NCBI RefSeq assembly: GCF_004792665.1
Contig: NZ_SRZX01000007.1
Location: 89,853 to 153,852, forward strand
From: Marinobacter orientalis
GTDB taxonomy: Bacteria > Pseudomonadota > Gammaproteobacteria > Pseudomonadales > Oleiphilaceae
Length of the DNA stretch: 64,000 nucleotides
Reading direction: 5' to 3'
Notes under the pieces: model-generated
Told to the model about the DNA's origin: nothing
The model's database searches: none
The model's input: only the letters and a program-made list of their open reading frames with translations
In this document: in pieces, positions 36,044 to 45,610 of the stretch
Layout: the number at the start of each line of letters is the position of its first letter
How positions within the stretch are numbered: the first letter of the stretch is position 1
Translations under genes and position numbers: made by a program

Positions 36044-37047
36044 TGAAATTCCGGCTTGATACGTTCACACTCCTGCTGCTGGGCGCTATTGTTCTTGCAA
36101 CAGTCCTGCCGGTGCGCGGTGATGCCGCGGACGCACTGGCAACAGTCGGCACCATCGCCGTTGCACTGCTCTTCTTTCTCCACGGTGCGGCGCTTTCCCG
36201 CGAGCAGATTATCGCCGGGGCTACCCACTGGCGCCTGCACATTATTATTACCGCATTCACCTTTGTATTTTTTCCGCTGGTGGTTCTGCCAATCAATGAG
36301 ATCAGCAACTTTGCGCCTGGCTGGATGCCACCGGACCTGGGGCTTGGCTTTCTCTATCTGGGGGTACTGCCTTCTGCCGTGTCATCATCGATAGCCTACA
36401 CTGCCATGGCAAAAGGCAATGTGCCGGCGGCAATCTGCAGCGCCGCAGCCTCCAATGTGTTCGGCATGATGCTGACACCGTTCCTGTTGCTGTTGCTGGT
36501 GAGCACGTCGGGTGCCGGGAATTTCTCGGTGGTCGAAGCACTCAGGGATATTGTGCTTCAGTTGTTACTGCCATTCGCCGTTGGCCATGGGCTGCGGCCG
36601 TTGCTGGGCGGTTTCCTGGCCCGCCACGAGACGCTGTCTTCCCGCTATGACCAGTGCGTGATCTGGCTGATCGTCTATTCCGCCTTTTCTCACTCGGTGG
36701 CCAGCGGCCTTTGGCAGAACCTGCCCCTGAACGCAATACTGCTGGCCATTGCCCTGTGTTTCGCGCTGCTGGGATTTTTCATGGTGATGGCGATGTTCGT
36801 GGTTCGCAGACTGGGGTTCAGTCTGGAAGATGAAGCCGCCGTGGTATTTTGCGGCTCGAAAAAAAGCCTGGCATCGGGCCTACCCATGGCCAAGGTGCTG
36901 TTTTCCGGGCATCCCGGATTCGGCATGATTGTGCTGCCGATCATGTGCTACAACCAGATTCAGGTGATTGTGGGGGCCATGCTGGCAAAGAAGTACCGGG
37001 CCAGGATCGAGGCGGAGTCAGCCACCACCGCCCATTCCCCCGAATAG
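36043..37047 (+). CDS. Bile acid:sodium symporter-like carrier (SBF-like, YfeH type)
   Basis: This 334-residue membrane protein has about ten hydrophobic helices. Family blocks include LLFFLHGAALSREQIIAGATHWRLH, the double-proline-type LGVLPSAVSSSIAYTAMAKGN and CGSKKSLASGLPMAKVLF. YfeH-like members are proposed Na+-coupled carriers of organic anions, and the substrate is unknown. The ATG is coupled to the GntR stop. Its 3' end overlaps the convergent J-like gene by 30 bases. Confidence 0.85.
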   Translation: MKFRLDTFTLLLLGAIVLATVLPVRGDAADALATVGTIAVALLFFLHGAALSREQIIAGATHWRLHIIITAFTFVFFPLVVLPINEISNFAPGWMPPDLGLGFLYLGVLPSAVSSSIAYTAMAKGNVPAAICSAAASNVFGMMLTPFLLLLLVSTSGAGNFSVVEALRDIVLQLLLPFAVGHGLRPLLGGFLARHETLSSRYDQCVIWLIVYSAFSHSVASGLWQNLPLNAILLAIALCFALLGFFMVMAMFVVRRLGFSLEDEAAVVFCGSKKSLASGLPMAKVLFSGHPGFGMIVLPIMCYNQIQVIVGAMLAKKYRARIEAESATTAHSPE

Positions 37048-37710
37048 GGCCGCCAGAATGGCCAGGCCCACAATCCAGCCAATAACCGCCGGCCAGAAGT
37101 TAACCATCTGCGGCGGCAGCTCTTCCTGGGACTCCTGACCCGCACCGGACTGTTCTGTAAAGGTTTCATCCTCTTCCTGGGGTTCCGGGGCATCATGAAG
37201 GCTGTGCCAGTCAAACCAGCCAGCCAGAAACTGCACCACAGCAGGCGGGAAACTGCCGTTCTCGGCCATAGGGCGAACCTGCGACTCCAGAGCCCGTCCG
37301 ATCTCTTTCCGAAGCCTTGGCTGATCCGCTGGCGGCTCACCAAGAATCGCTTTCCAGATCTGGGGATCGTTGCTGCGGCGGGAATCATTGAGCAGCGCGC
37401 GAATCTGAATGACCACCTCTCGCACGACCTGCTGTTCGGATGCATCCAGCTCGGCAGATTCCGCCTGATCCGCCGTTTCTGTTGCGGTCTTTTCAGTCGA
37501 TGCCGGGCTTACCTCATTGCTGCCTTCCGTTCTGTCCCCGCGGCCGACCGCCTCACGTCCAGTTGCCTCACGGTAGGCCTGGCGCAATCGCTCCAACTCT
37601 TCGTCAGAGGCGAACTTTTCCTGACGTTCATACGCAGCATCGATCCGGGCCCGGTCACGGGTGGGCTCAATCCCCAATATTTCCCAACAATTCATAGAGT
37701 TGCAACTCAT
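37018..37710 (-). CDS. J-domain-like membrane-tethered protein lacking HPD
   Basis: This 230-residue protein starts with NCWEILGIEPTRDRARIDAAYER, the first helices of a J-like domain. The loop that should carry HPD is only KFASDEELERLRQAYREA, so DnaK stimulation is unlikely. An acidic, serine- and threonine-rich linker follows, then a helical region with WKAILGEPPADQPRLRKEIGRAL. A single C-terminal transmembrane helix ends in a run of glycines. ATG alternatives are 37710 and 37695. The function is unknown, perhaps a tail-anchored adaptor. Confidence 0.7.
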   Translation of the reverse strand: MSCNSMNCWEILGIEPTRDRARIDAAYERQEKFASDEELERLRQAYREATGREAVGRGDRTEGSNEVSPASTEKTATETADQAESAELDASEQQVVREVVIQIRALLNDSRRSNDPQIWKAILGEPPADQPRLRKEIGRALESQVRPMAENGSFPPAVVQFLAGWFDWHSLHDAPEPQEEDETFTEQSGAGQESQEELPPQMVNFWPAVIGWIVGLAILAALFGGMGGGG

Positions 37711-37823
37711 TCAGCGGATACACATTACATTTTTGAGAGACAAACGTAATCTTGTCACTTAGGATAACGGTCAAGCAGGTACTACAAAAACACCTACTCT
37801 CGGCAAAGTATAAAACGACAGCC

Positions 37824-40025
37824 ATGCCCGTGACGAACTATCTCGTTAAAAACCCGGGGCTTTCCGGATGCTCGCGGGTGCATTTTCGCCTGATCCCCGT
37901 TGTTGTGGCCGGTGTATTCGCCACCATTACTACAGCGCAAGCCGGGAACGACAGTGCCGGGACCTACGTCCCGGCCACCCCGGAAGCCTCCGGGATGGGC
38001 TCAGACATACCCGAGGTTCTGACAACTACCCGGCTCAGGCAACCCAAATCCCGGGTCCCCGGTACAACTACAATCATCACCGGCGAAATGATACGTGACC
38101 TGGGCATCATGAACCTGGTCGAGGTTTTCCGCCTGGTACCGGGCATGACTGTCAATGCAGTCGGCAGTAACCAGCCGGTGACCAGCTACCATGGCACTGT
38201 ACACTATGAGCAGCGCAGACTTCAGGTTCAGGTGGACGGTCGTACCTCGTATCGGGCCAGCCTTTCCGACATGGACTGGAACACCATGCCGGTGCCGCTG
38301 GATCTGATAGAACGGATCGAGATCAGTCGCGGCCCCAACAGCGCAGCCTATGGCATCAACGCATTCCTGGGAACCATCAACATCATTACCCGCGCCCCAG
38401 AAGACACCGCCGGCATTGAATTGCGGGCCATTTCCGGCTCCCGTGGTTATCGTCGGGCCTTTGGTTCTGTCGGCGATACCAGTGAAGACCATAGCTGGCG
38501 CCTGGCCTATGAAAAGCGCAAGTCAGACGGGTTTGACGAGCAGGTCGATGACGGTATCACCTACCCGTTCCGTAATGGCTTCGACATGAACACGTTTAAC
38601 TACGACAGCACCCTGAGGATCAGCAACAATTACGATCTGGATTTACGCGCTGGCGTTGTTGACGGCATTGATGAGGAAGACGCGCGCAAGAACGGGAAGC
38701 TGGGGGCGGACGATAACCCCGACATTCTGGTCGATGATTATTATCTGCAGACGCGGCTGAACGTCACTACGTCGGAACGTCATTTCTACCATGTCCAGGT
38801 ATCGTTCCAGAATTATGATCGCCGGCAGCGTTGGACCATCTGCATACCCGGAGACCAGTTTGAGCAAATAATAAACCCTGACCTTAACCCTGATCCCGGA
38901 GACTCTGTAGTCGAGGAACTCAGAGACTGTGGTCCGGATGAAACCGATCCGTTCAGAGCCAATCTGAACGAGGATATTGAAGAATCACGACTGGAACTGG
39001 AACTGCAGGATACCCTGCTGTTCACACCCGACCTGAAGCTGGTCTCCGGTCTGGGCTATCGCAAGGATACCTATCGGTCAGAGACGTTTTTCAACGGGCG
39101 TGGTAACAACTATCAGTCGCGGGTGTTCGGCAATCTTGAGTATACACCCCGGGAATGGCTGACACTGAATGCCGGCGGCAACTGGGAGCGAACAACCACA
39201 ACCGATGAGGGGTATTTCTCGCCGAGAGTAGCAGCCAATTTCATCCTCTCCAATAACCATACCTTGCGTTTCGTTTATTCAGAGGCGGTTAGAACACCCG
39301 ACGCCTTCGAGCAGAACCCGGACTGGTCCTACCGCCCGAGAGAGGTGCAGGCGCCCTATGAAGCACTCGAAGGCCAGCGATTTCCTGTCGAGGAACTGGT
39401 TGCTCCCGCTACATCCACATTCGGTAAGACACTTGAAGAAGAGCGCATAATCTCCCGGGAAATAAGCTATTTCGGTCAGTATTATCTGAGCTCATCCATC
39501 TTTTCACTGGAACTCCGTTACTTTAATGACCAACTCCGCGACATGATCAGCGGTATTATCAATGAAGAGGAATGGACCATCGACAACAACGTTGCCCTTG
39601 ATCAGGAAGGCTTTGAAGTGGAGGCATCGCTGGACTTTCCCGGCACCAGACTGCGACTGAGCTACGCTTATCTGGATCAGGATGGACGCTTTACAGGGGA
39701 AAATGATCGCGACGCCGGAGACAGACAATACGCCATCGACCTTCTGGGCCGCCTCTCGGTCAGACACTCGGGGAGCTTTGCATGGATTCAGGACCTGCCG
39801 TTTGACCTGACTTCCTCAGCCGCTTTCTATTTCGCCGACGAATTTCGGCGCTCACAGTTCGAGCGAGCGGATTTCCGGCTGGCCCGGCAAGTCTTTAAAA
39901 CGGGCTACAGTTACGAAGTGGCGCTCACCATGCAGCATTATCTGAGCAGGGAACCGACTCTCAGCCCGGACAATATTATCAGAGACCATAATCAGTTCTT
40001 CGTCGAAGCTGGCGTAAGATTCTGA
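37824..40025 (+). CDS. TonB-dependent outer-membrane receptor
   Basis: This 733-residue receptor has a signal peptide, a plug domain and a 22-strand barrel. The plug runs from PEVLTTTRLRQPKSRVPGTT through LVEVFRLVPGMTV and RIEISRGPNSAAYGINAFLGTINI. The barrel ends in FVEAGVRF with the terminal phenylalanine needed for outer-membrane insertion. There is no N-terminal signalling (STN) extension. I chose the ATG at 37824 because the signal peptide then starts within about 25 residues. It is first in a unit with a periplasmic binding protein (32-base gap) and a hybrid kinase, which implies sensing as well as uptake. The ligand is unknown. Confidence 0.9.
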   Translation: MPVTNYLVKNPGLSGCSRVHFRLIPVVVAGVFATITTAQAGNDSAGTYVPATPEASGMGSDIPEVLTTTRLRQPKSRVPGTTTIITGEMIRDLGIMNLVEVFRLVPGMTVNAVGSNQPVTSYHGTVHYEQRRLQVQVDGRTSYRASLSDMDWNTMPVPLDLIERIEISRGPNSAAYGINAFLGTINIITRAPEDTAGIELRAISGSRGYRRAFGSVGDTSEDHSWRLAYEKRKSDGFDEQVDDGITYPFRNGFDMNTFNYDSTLRISNNYDLDLRAGVVDGIDEEDARKNGKLGADDNPDILVDDYYLQTRLNVTTSERHFYHVQVSFQNYDRRQRWTICIPGDQFEQIINPDLNPDPGDSVVEELRDCGPDETDPFRANLNEDIEESRLELELQDTLLFTPDLKLVSGLGYRKDTYRSETFFNGRGNNYQSRVFGNLEYTPREWLTLNAGGNWERTTTTDEGYFSPRVAANFILSNNHTLRFVYSEAVRTPDAFEQNPDWSYRPREVQAPYEALEGQRFPVEELVAPATSTFGKTLEEERIISREISYFGQYYLSSSIFSLELRYFNDQLRDMISGIINEEEWTIDNNVALDQEGFEVEASLDFPGTRLRLSYAYLDQDGRFTGENDRDAGDRQYAIDLLGRLSVRHSGSFAWIQDLPFDLTSSAAFYFADEFRRSQFERADFRLARQVFKTGYSYEVALTMQHYLSREPTLSPDNIIRDHNQFFVEAGVRF

Positions 40026-40057
40026 AACACCAGGGACGACATAAGACCCCGGACGGT

Positions 40058-41038
40058 ATGAAAGCAACAGGGCATCCGAATATTCTGACAACAACAGTTT
40101 CACCGGCAACCAGGTGGCGTCTGGTTATCCTTGTGCTGTTTCTGGTTATCACCCATTCGCTCCAGGCTGCGGCCGCCCAATCCGCCACGGGTTCGCTGGT
40201 CTATCTTGCCGGCTCCGACAATTCAGCACTGAATCGCCGCTTGCGGTCACTGCTCGAAGATGCGTTGGGAAGCACGACTGTTATCCGGTCCTTCAGCGAC
40301 GGGCAAACCTCCCGGGACAGCGCGACACCGGTTATTGCACTGGGCCCGGAAGCCTTTACCCGTGTTCGCCAGGACAACAGGAATGCGCCTGTTCTGGCGT
40401 TACTTGTTGACCGGACCTTCATCGACGGGTACGCCGAGCGCTCAGGCGGCTCCGTCTCCGGGATTCTTTACGATCCTCCCCTGCTACGGCAAGCGATAGC
40501 CGGCCGGGCCATTCTGCCGCAAGCTACCCGAGTAGCGATGCTGGCGCGCCCTGGCACCGTTGAACTCTATGAACCGGTAACCGAGCAGCTTCCAGACTAT
40601 GGGCTGGAGGGAAAAATATTTGTCGTCACTTCCGATGAAAAACTGATACCAACACTGATCCGTGCGCTGAACTACGGGGATTTTATCCTGGCAGCGCCAG
40701 ACAGCAGTATCTACAATCCCAGAACCATCAAACACATCCTGCTGACCGCCTACCGGCGCAACCGTATTGTCATTGGTCCCAGTCAGGCTTATGTGAAGGC
40801 AGGATCTCTGGCGTCAACCTACACACCCCTTACCGAGATTGCGGAACTGGCCGCGGCGTTTATCCGCGAATACCGCACCAGTGGCCAGTTTCCGCCGCCG
40901 GTCTACCCTGACAGCTTCGGTATCCGACTGAACCAGCAGGTGGCGCGGTCCCTGAATATTCCTCTGCGGGACAGTCAGGATATTATCAATTCAGTAAAGG
41001 CCAGGCTTGGCGGGCCGGAGGAGAGCGCTGATGAGTAA
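40058..41038 (+). CDS. Periplasmic ABC-type substrate-binding protein (DUF534/TrpX-like)
   Basis: This 326-residue exported protein has a signal segment (RLVILVLFLVITHSLQAAAAQ) and an alternating strand-helix pattern (SLVYLAGSDNS, PVIALGPEAF, RVAMLARPGTVELYEPV, DFILAAPDSSIYNPRTIKHIL). This fits a two-lobed binding protein of the ABC_sub_bind type. No permease or ATPase gene is nearby. Instead, its last eight bases overlap the start of a hybrid histidine kinase, so it more likely presents a ligand to the kinase sensor or the receptor than feeds an importer. Confidence 0.8.
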   Translation: MKATGHPNILTTTVSPATRWRLVILVLFLVITHSLQAAAAQSATGSLVYLAGSDNSALNRRLRSLLEDALGSTTVIRSFSDGQTSRDSATPVIALGPEAFTRVRQDNRNAPVLALLVDRTFIDGYAERSGGSVSGILYDPPLLRQAIAGRAILPQATRVAMLARPGTVELYEPVTEQLPDYGLEGKIFVVTSDEKLIPTLIRALNYGDFILAAPDSSIYNPRTIKHILLTAYRRNRIVIGPSQAYVKAGSLASTYTPLTEIAELAAAFIREYRTSGQFPPPVYPDSFGIRLNQQVARSLNIPLRDSQDIINSVKARLGGPEESADE

Positions 41039-42974
41039 GCAGGCAGACGCGCCGGCTCCACTTTCCAGAAAACTTCTGCTGCTGGGGGCAGCGCCGGCGA
41101 TCGTCATGTTCATTGTGCTGATGGTGTTTTTTACCTCTGCACGCCTGGACGATGCCCGAAAGGACCTGGCCGACAGCAGCCAGATGCTGGCTGACAGCCT
41201 TGCCCCGGCCGTTGAATACGCCGTTGTTTCCGGCAATAACGCAGCACTGGAGCAGATTCTCTCCCAGTCCCTGCAGCGCAGCCGGGCGCAGTGGATCCGG
41301 GTGTCCAACCTGATGGGCGACGAGGTCGGCTACGTGTCTACCGGGCAGGCACCAGCGACACCGCCGGATGAAGCATTCGACGTGTTCGAATCGGAAATCC
41401 TTCAACAACCACTGGATATGGGCGAGGACCGCCAGACTGAATGGTTCGAGCCGGATTACGGATTCGGGACCGGCGCCCTCAGGGTAGGCACAGTAGAAGT
41501 TGGTGTTAACAGGGAACAACTGGCCGCGCGCCGCCAAGACATATTGTGGACGTCGCTTGCCGTCGGTTTTTCACTTCTGCTGTTTACCCTGCTGATTGTA
41601 AACCACTCTCTTAACAGTATCATTTCGCCTATTCGCAGTCTTTCACAGAGAGTAACAAAGCTGACCAACAGGGAGTATGAAGAAGTTCCGGTCAGCCGGA
41701 CGCGCACTACCCGTGAAATCAGGGAGTTGGAAGAGAGCCTCAATTCCCTGGCGATCCACCTCAGAACACTCAGACAATCGAGGGATGAAACCCTGGCCTC
41801 TTCCGAGCAGGCCAGAGAGAGGGCGGAACTGGCCAATCGTGCCAAATCAGAATTCCTGGCAACCATGAGCCACGAACTGCGGACACCGCTCAACGGCGTA
41901 CTGGGCATGATTGAACTGATTGCTGAAGAGCCATTGAGCCCGCGCCAGACTGATTATCTGCAAACGGCCCGTCACTCCACAGAGGACTTGCTGACCGTTA
42001 TCAACGATATTCTGGACTACTCCAACATCGACCGCGGTACGCTGGCGCTGGAAAACCGGGAGTTTGACCTGCAACAGCTGATTATCAACTGTACGGCGAG
42101 CTATCGTCACCTTGCTGAACAGCAGGGCCTGACGCTGTCCAGCAGATTTGTGGGCGACTGGCCAGCGCATCCCGTAGTGCTTGGCGATGCCTCCAGATTG
42201 CGACAGATCCTGGCTGGTTTGATCGATAATGCCATCAAGTTTACCGGCGCCGGCTACATCAACGTCCAGGCAGGCTGGTTTTCGCTGGAAGAAAACTGTG
42301 TGGTACTGAACTGCACCGTCAGCGATTCCGGATCCGGCATCCCCCTGGAACGGATTCACGACATCTTCAATTCCTTCGAGCAGCTGGAAACCGGTGATTC
42401 CAGGCGTCATGGGGGAACCGGTATGGGGCTTTCCCTTGTGCAACGGCTGGTAGAGCTGATGGGCGGCCATGTTACGGTGGAAACCGATCCTGGCAAAGGC
42501 TCTTCCTTCCGCTTTGAGCTACCCTTTGAGCTGGCTACGCCGTTTGCCCCAGCGACCTCTCCCGAACCGGCTCCGCTGAGGCCCGGCAGTGAAAAGGCGC
42601 GGGCACTGGTGGTGGAGGACAACATGGTGAATCAGAGGGTTGCCACTGCCCTGCTCAAGCGCCTGGGATTCGAGACCGATACCGCGGCCAACGGCGAGGA
42701 GGCTCTGGAGCTGGTACAGACCAACCATTCAGGTTACGACGTTATTCTGATGGACTGCCAGATGCCGTTGATGGACGGCTACGAGACCACGCGGTATATC
42801 CGCGAATGGGAAAAGAGCAACGGCCAGGGCGGCACCCCGATCATTGCACTCACCGCTGACGCGCTACCGGGAACCGAAGCCACTTGCCGGGAAGCGGGTA
42901 TGAATGACTATCTCTCAAAGCCGGTCAGAAAAGAGGGCCTGAGAAAGGTGCTCAGCCGCTGGATACAGATGTAA
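41031..42974 (+). CDS. Hybrid histidine kinase (HAMP-HisKA-HATPase-REC)
   Basis: This 647-residue inner-membrane kinase has a transmembrane helix at about 15-38, a periplasmic sensor of about 120 residues, a second helix and a HAMP linker. HisKA has H281 in FLATMSHELRTPLNG. The ATPase has N, G1 and G2 boxes (LIDNAIKF, DSGSGIPLERI, GTGMGLSLVQRLVELMGG). The receiver has D575 in ILMDCQMPLMDGYE. There is no Hpt domain, so phosphoryl transfer needs a separate Hpt or response regulator. It overlaps the binding-protein gene by eight bases, making a three-gene receptor-binder-kinase unit. Confidence 0.92.
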   Translation: MSKQADAPAPLSRKLLLLGAAPAIVMFIVLMVFFTSARLDDARKDLADSSQMLADSLAPAVEYAVVSGNNAALEQILSQSLQRSRAQWIRVSNLMGDEVGYVSTGQAPATPPDEAFDVFESEILQQPLDMGEDRQTEWFEPDYGFGTGALRVGTVEVGVNREQLAARRQDILWTSLAVGFSLLLFTLLIVNHSLNSIISPIRSLSQRVTKLTNREYEEVPVSRTRTTREIRELEESLNSLAIHLRTLRQSRDETLASSEQARERAELANRAKSEFLATMSHELRTPLNGVLGMIELIAEEPLSPRQTDYLQTARHSTEDLLTVINDILDYSNIDRGTLALENREFDLQQLIINCTASYRHLAEQQGLTLSSRFVGDWPAHPVVLGDASRLRQILAGLIDNAIKFTGAGYINVQAGWFSLEENCVVLNCTVSDSGSGIPLERIHDIFNSFEQLETGDSRRHGGTGMGLSLVQRLVELMGGHVTVETDPGKGSSFRFELPFELATPFAPATSPEPAPLRPGSEKARALVVEDNMVNQRVATALLKRLGFETDTAANGEEALELVQTNHSGYDVILMDCQMPLMDGYETTRYIREWEKSNGQGGTPIIALTADALPGTEATCREAGMNDYLSKPVRKEGLRKVLSRWIQM

Positions 42975-42993
42975 ACAGCGGCCGGAGATCCTC

Positions 42994-44355
42994 TCAGGCT
43001 ACCGGATTGCGCATGGTAACGAATTCTTCCGCGGACGTCGGATGAATGCCCATGGTGCTGTCAAACTGGGCCTTGGTAGCACCGGCCTTGATGGCAACAG
43101 CGATTCCCTGGGTAATCTCGCCAGCATCCGGCCCCACCATATGCGCACCAAGCACCCTGTCTGATTCGTCATCCACAATCAGCTTCATCAGTGCCCGCTC
43201 GTCCCGCCCGCTGAGGGTGTGTTTCATGGGTTTGAACTCGGACCGGTAAATGCGCAGCTTATGGCCAGCCTCCCGGGCCTCTGCTTCAGTCAGGCCAACG
43301 GTGCCAATGTTGGGCTGGCAGAACACCGCCGTGGGTATGCTGCTGTAATCCATTTCGCCCTTGCCATCCCCGAACAGACGCCGTGAAAGCACCATACCCT
43401 GGGCCAGGGCAACCGGGGTCAGCTGGGGGGTGCCGATTACGTCGCCCAGGGCCGTAATAGACGGAACGGCAGTCTGGAACTGATCATCCACAACCACATG
43501 GCCGGAAGCACTCATCTGTACTCCCAGCTGCTCCAGCCCAAGACCGTCCACCAGCGCCCGGCGGCCTGTCGCTGCCATGACCAGCCCGGTATTCAGGCGA
43601 GAGCCGTCAGTCAGTTCGACCGCATAGTGGGCATCTTCACTCTCGATGGATTCAATATTGACTTCAAACCGGAGATTGATCCCTTTCTTGCGCATTTCCG
43701 CCGCGGTAAATTCCCGGACGTCATCATCGAATCCGCGCAGGAAGAGTTCTCCCCGGTAAAGCAGGGTTGTTTCCACACCAAGGCCGGCGAGAATGCCGGC
43801 AAACTCCACTGCAATATAACCGCCGCCCCAGACCACAGCCTGCCTGGGTAATTGCGGCAGATAAAACATCTCGTTGGAGGTAAGCACGCATTCCTTGCCG
43901 GGCACCTCAGGAACAACGGGCCAGCTCCCGGTGGCAACGGTAATGTGTTTACTGGTGAAACTGCGGTCGCCAACGACAACCGTGTGGTCATCCGCCAGGG
44001 AAGCGGTGCCCTCGATAACCGTTACTCCAGCATTCTCCAGCATGCGTCCATAGATGCCATTGAGACGCTCGATTTCGGCGTTCTTGTTCGCCACCAGGCG
44101 GGTCCAGTCGAAGGTGACCTGACCATCCGGCACGTTCCAGCCGTAGCCGGCAGCATCCTCGATGTCCTCACCAGCATGGGAACCATAGACGAACAGTTTC
44201 TTGGGAACACAACCCACATTGACGCAAGTGCCGCCAAGGTAGCGGGATTCAACCACTGCTACGCGGGCACCCTTCGCCGCAGACATCCGGGCCAGCCGAA
44301 CACCGCCGGAACCGGCGCCAATAATGATCAGATCGAAATCCTGTTTGTCAGACAC
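42994..44355 (-). CDS. gor: Glutathione reductase
   Basis: This 453-residue FAD/NADPH disulfide oxidoreductase has the redox pair C44-x4-C49 in [15 protein letters not shown]. The NADPH fold is [21 protein letters not shown] and the C-terminal active-site histidine block is [12 protein letters not shown]. It keeps glutathione reduced in the cytoplasm. I chose the GTG at 44355, which has an AGGAGA site seven bases ahead, over an ATG at 44391. It follows the GNAT gene on the same strand with about 30 bases between. Confidence 0.92.
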   Translation of the reverse strand: MSDKQDFDLIIIGAGSGGVRLARMSAAKGARVAVVESRYLGGTCVNVGCVPKKLFVYGSHAGEDIEDAAGYGWNVPDGQVTFDWTRLVANKNAEIERLNGIYGRMLENAGVTVIEGTASLADDHTVVVGDRSFTSKHITVATGSWPVVPEVPGKECVLTSNEMFYLPQLPRQAVVWGGGYIAVEFAGILAGLGVETTLLYRGELFLRGFDDDVREFTAAEMRKKGINLRFEVNIESIESEDAHYAVELTDGSRLNTGLVMAATGRRALVDGLGLEQLGVQMSASGHVVVDDQFQTAVPSITALGDVIGTPQLTPVALAQGMVLSRRLFGDGKGEMDYSSIPTAVFCQPNIGTVGLTEAEAREAGHKLRIYRSEFKPMKHTLSGRDERALMKLIVDDESDRVLGAHMVGPDAGEITQGIAVAIKAGATKAQFDSTMGIHPTSAEEFVTMRNPVA

Positions 44356-44387
44356 AGCGTCTCCTGTAGTGGTAGCAACGAATCCGC

Positions 44388-45053
44388 TCATCCGGGGGCG
44401 ACCGCCGCCTTATCGGCATGGAATTCGCGATATAGTACGTGATCTTCAAAATCACCCAGCCGGATAGTGCCAAGACTGCGAAATCCTTCCGATTCATAGA
44501 ATGGCAGGTATCGGCTGTTGCCGGTATCAAGTACGAGGCCACTGCCGCGAGGGTTTTCTGCGCACAGTTTTTCCACGGTGGACAGCAGTATTCGCCCGTA
44601 GCCCTTGTTCTGGTATTTGGGATTGACCCCCATCAGCGGCAGCTGATGCGCGAGGGGCTGCGGCAGCATTTCCTTCATTTTCTCGTGGTAGTCAAGATAA
44701 CGGCGGGTACAGGCAAACCCTGCGGTAAGTACCATGCGAATGCGCCAGCTGATCTGCGCTGCAAGGTTAAGCCTGAGTTCAGCCTCACCGATAAACGCAA
44801 CTGCCACCAGGGTATCATTGACCATGACACCGATGGCGTCCTGATCCAGATCGAAATAAAGATCAATCAATTCCCGTACGGTTGCCCGCACGCGCTGCTC
44901 GTAACCCGGCCGGCGGTGATCAAACAGGTACTGAAACGTGGGCTCGCTCCGATAGGCGCTGACCAGGATGGATATCGCCTCATTGCGGGCACTGGGATCG
45001 AGGCGGACGATAGCCGGCTCCGCGCTGTTCCTGTTGTCTGTGCCGTCAGTCAT
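44388..45053 (-). CDS. GNAT-family N-acetyltransferase
   Basis: This 221-residue protein has a GNAT fold. The acetyl-CoA loop is in [25 protein letters not shown] (Q/R-x-x-G-x-G type: NKGYGR), followed by [19 protein letters not shown], the usual final strands. The substrate is unknown. It sits between gspM (22-base gap) and gor and is probably read through from the secretion operon. Confidence 0.82.
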   Translation of the reverse strand: MTDGTDNRNSAEPAIVRLDPSARNEAISILVSAYRSEPTFQYLFDHRRPGYEQRVRATVRELIDLYFDLDQDAIGVMVNDTLVAVAFIGEAELRLNLAAQISWRIRMVLTAGFACTRRYLDYHEKMKEMLPQPLAHQLPLMGVNPKYQNKGYGRILLSTVEKLCAENPRGSGLVLDTGNSRYLPFYESEGFRSLGTIRLGDFEDHVLYREFHADKAAVAPG

Positions 45054-45075
45054 CGTGTGTTCTCCAGCATTCGTC

Positions 45076-45606
45076 TCAGATTGTTAACGTCAGGCGTACC
45101 GATACCATGCCCGGATCATTCTGTCGATCCATGGAGGCCTGATCTATCTGGACACCGTGCCCGGTATTCAGTTGCTCAAGCCAGCTCGCCACCTCGGTAA
45201 AGGGTGCACCCTCAAGCCAGACTCTGATCGCATTATCGCCGCTCGGTTCGAAGCGCTGCAGCGACAGCCCGGCCTCTCCGGCACTGCGGGTAACCAGGGA
45301 CATCAGCGCCCGGCCGTCTTCCGGAGTATCAACCGTGGAAGTACCCGGGCCGCCAGCGGCACCGGACAACCTCTCCAGCGAGTCCCTGTTGGCCTCCAGC
45401 CAGACGAGAAGCTCGGCCGACTGCTCCCGTTCGCTGAGCGCGTCGTCATGAAAATTTACAGCAGGTGTCCAGATGGCAAAATAAAGGATACCCAGAAGGA
45501 CAGCGATCGCCAGAACGGTCAAGGCCTGCTGATCCCGGCGTGACAACTGATCATACCGGGCAATCAGTTTGCCCACTGCCGGCTGTTCCCTGATCCTGTC
45601 CAACAT
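45076..45606 (-). CDS. gspM: Type II secretion protein GspM
   Basis: This 176-residue inner-membrane protein has a single helix (ALTVLAIAVLLGILYFAIW) followed by a periplasmic helix-rich region and a ferredoxin-like end. The architecture is typical of GspM, which binds GspL in the inner-membrane platform. It is the last gsp gene of the run and lies four bases after gspL. Confidence 0.88.
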   Translation of the reverse strand: MLDRIREQPAVGKLIARYDQLSRRDQQALTVLAIAVLLGILYFAIWTPAVNFHDDALSEREQSAELLVWLEANRDSLERLSGAAGGPGTSTVDTPEDGRALMSLVTRSAGEAGLSLQRFEPSGDNAIRVWLEGAPFTEVASWLEQLNTGHGVQIDQASMDRQNDPGMVSVRLTLTI

Positions 45607-45610
45607 GATT

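Noticed and set aside
37697..37708. Perfect palindrome GAGTTGCAACTC at the start of the J-like gene
   Set aside because: It lies in the first codons of one possible start and has no matching partner site; a chance dyad cannot be excluded.
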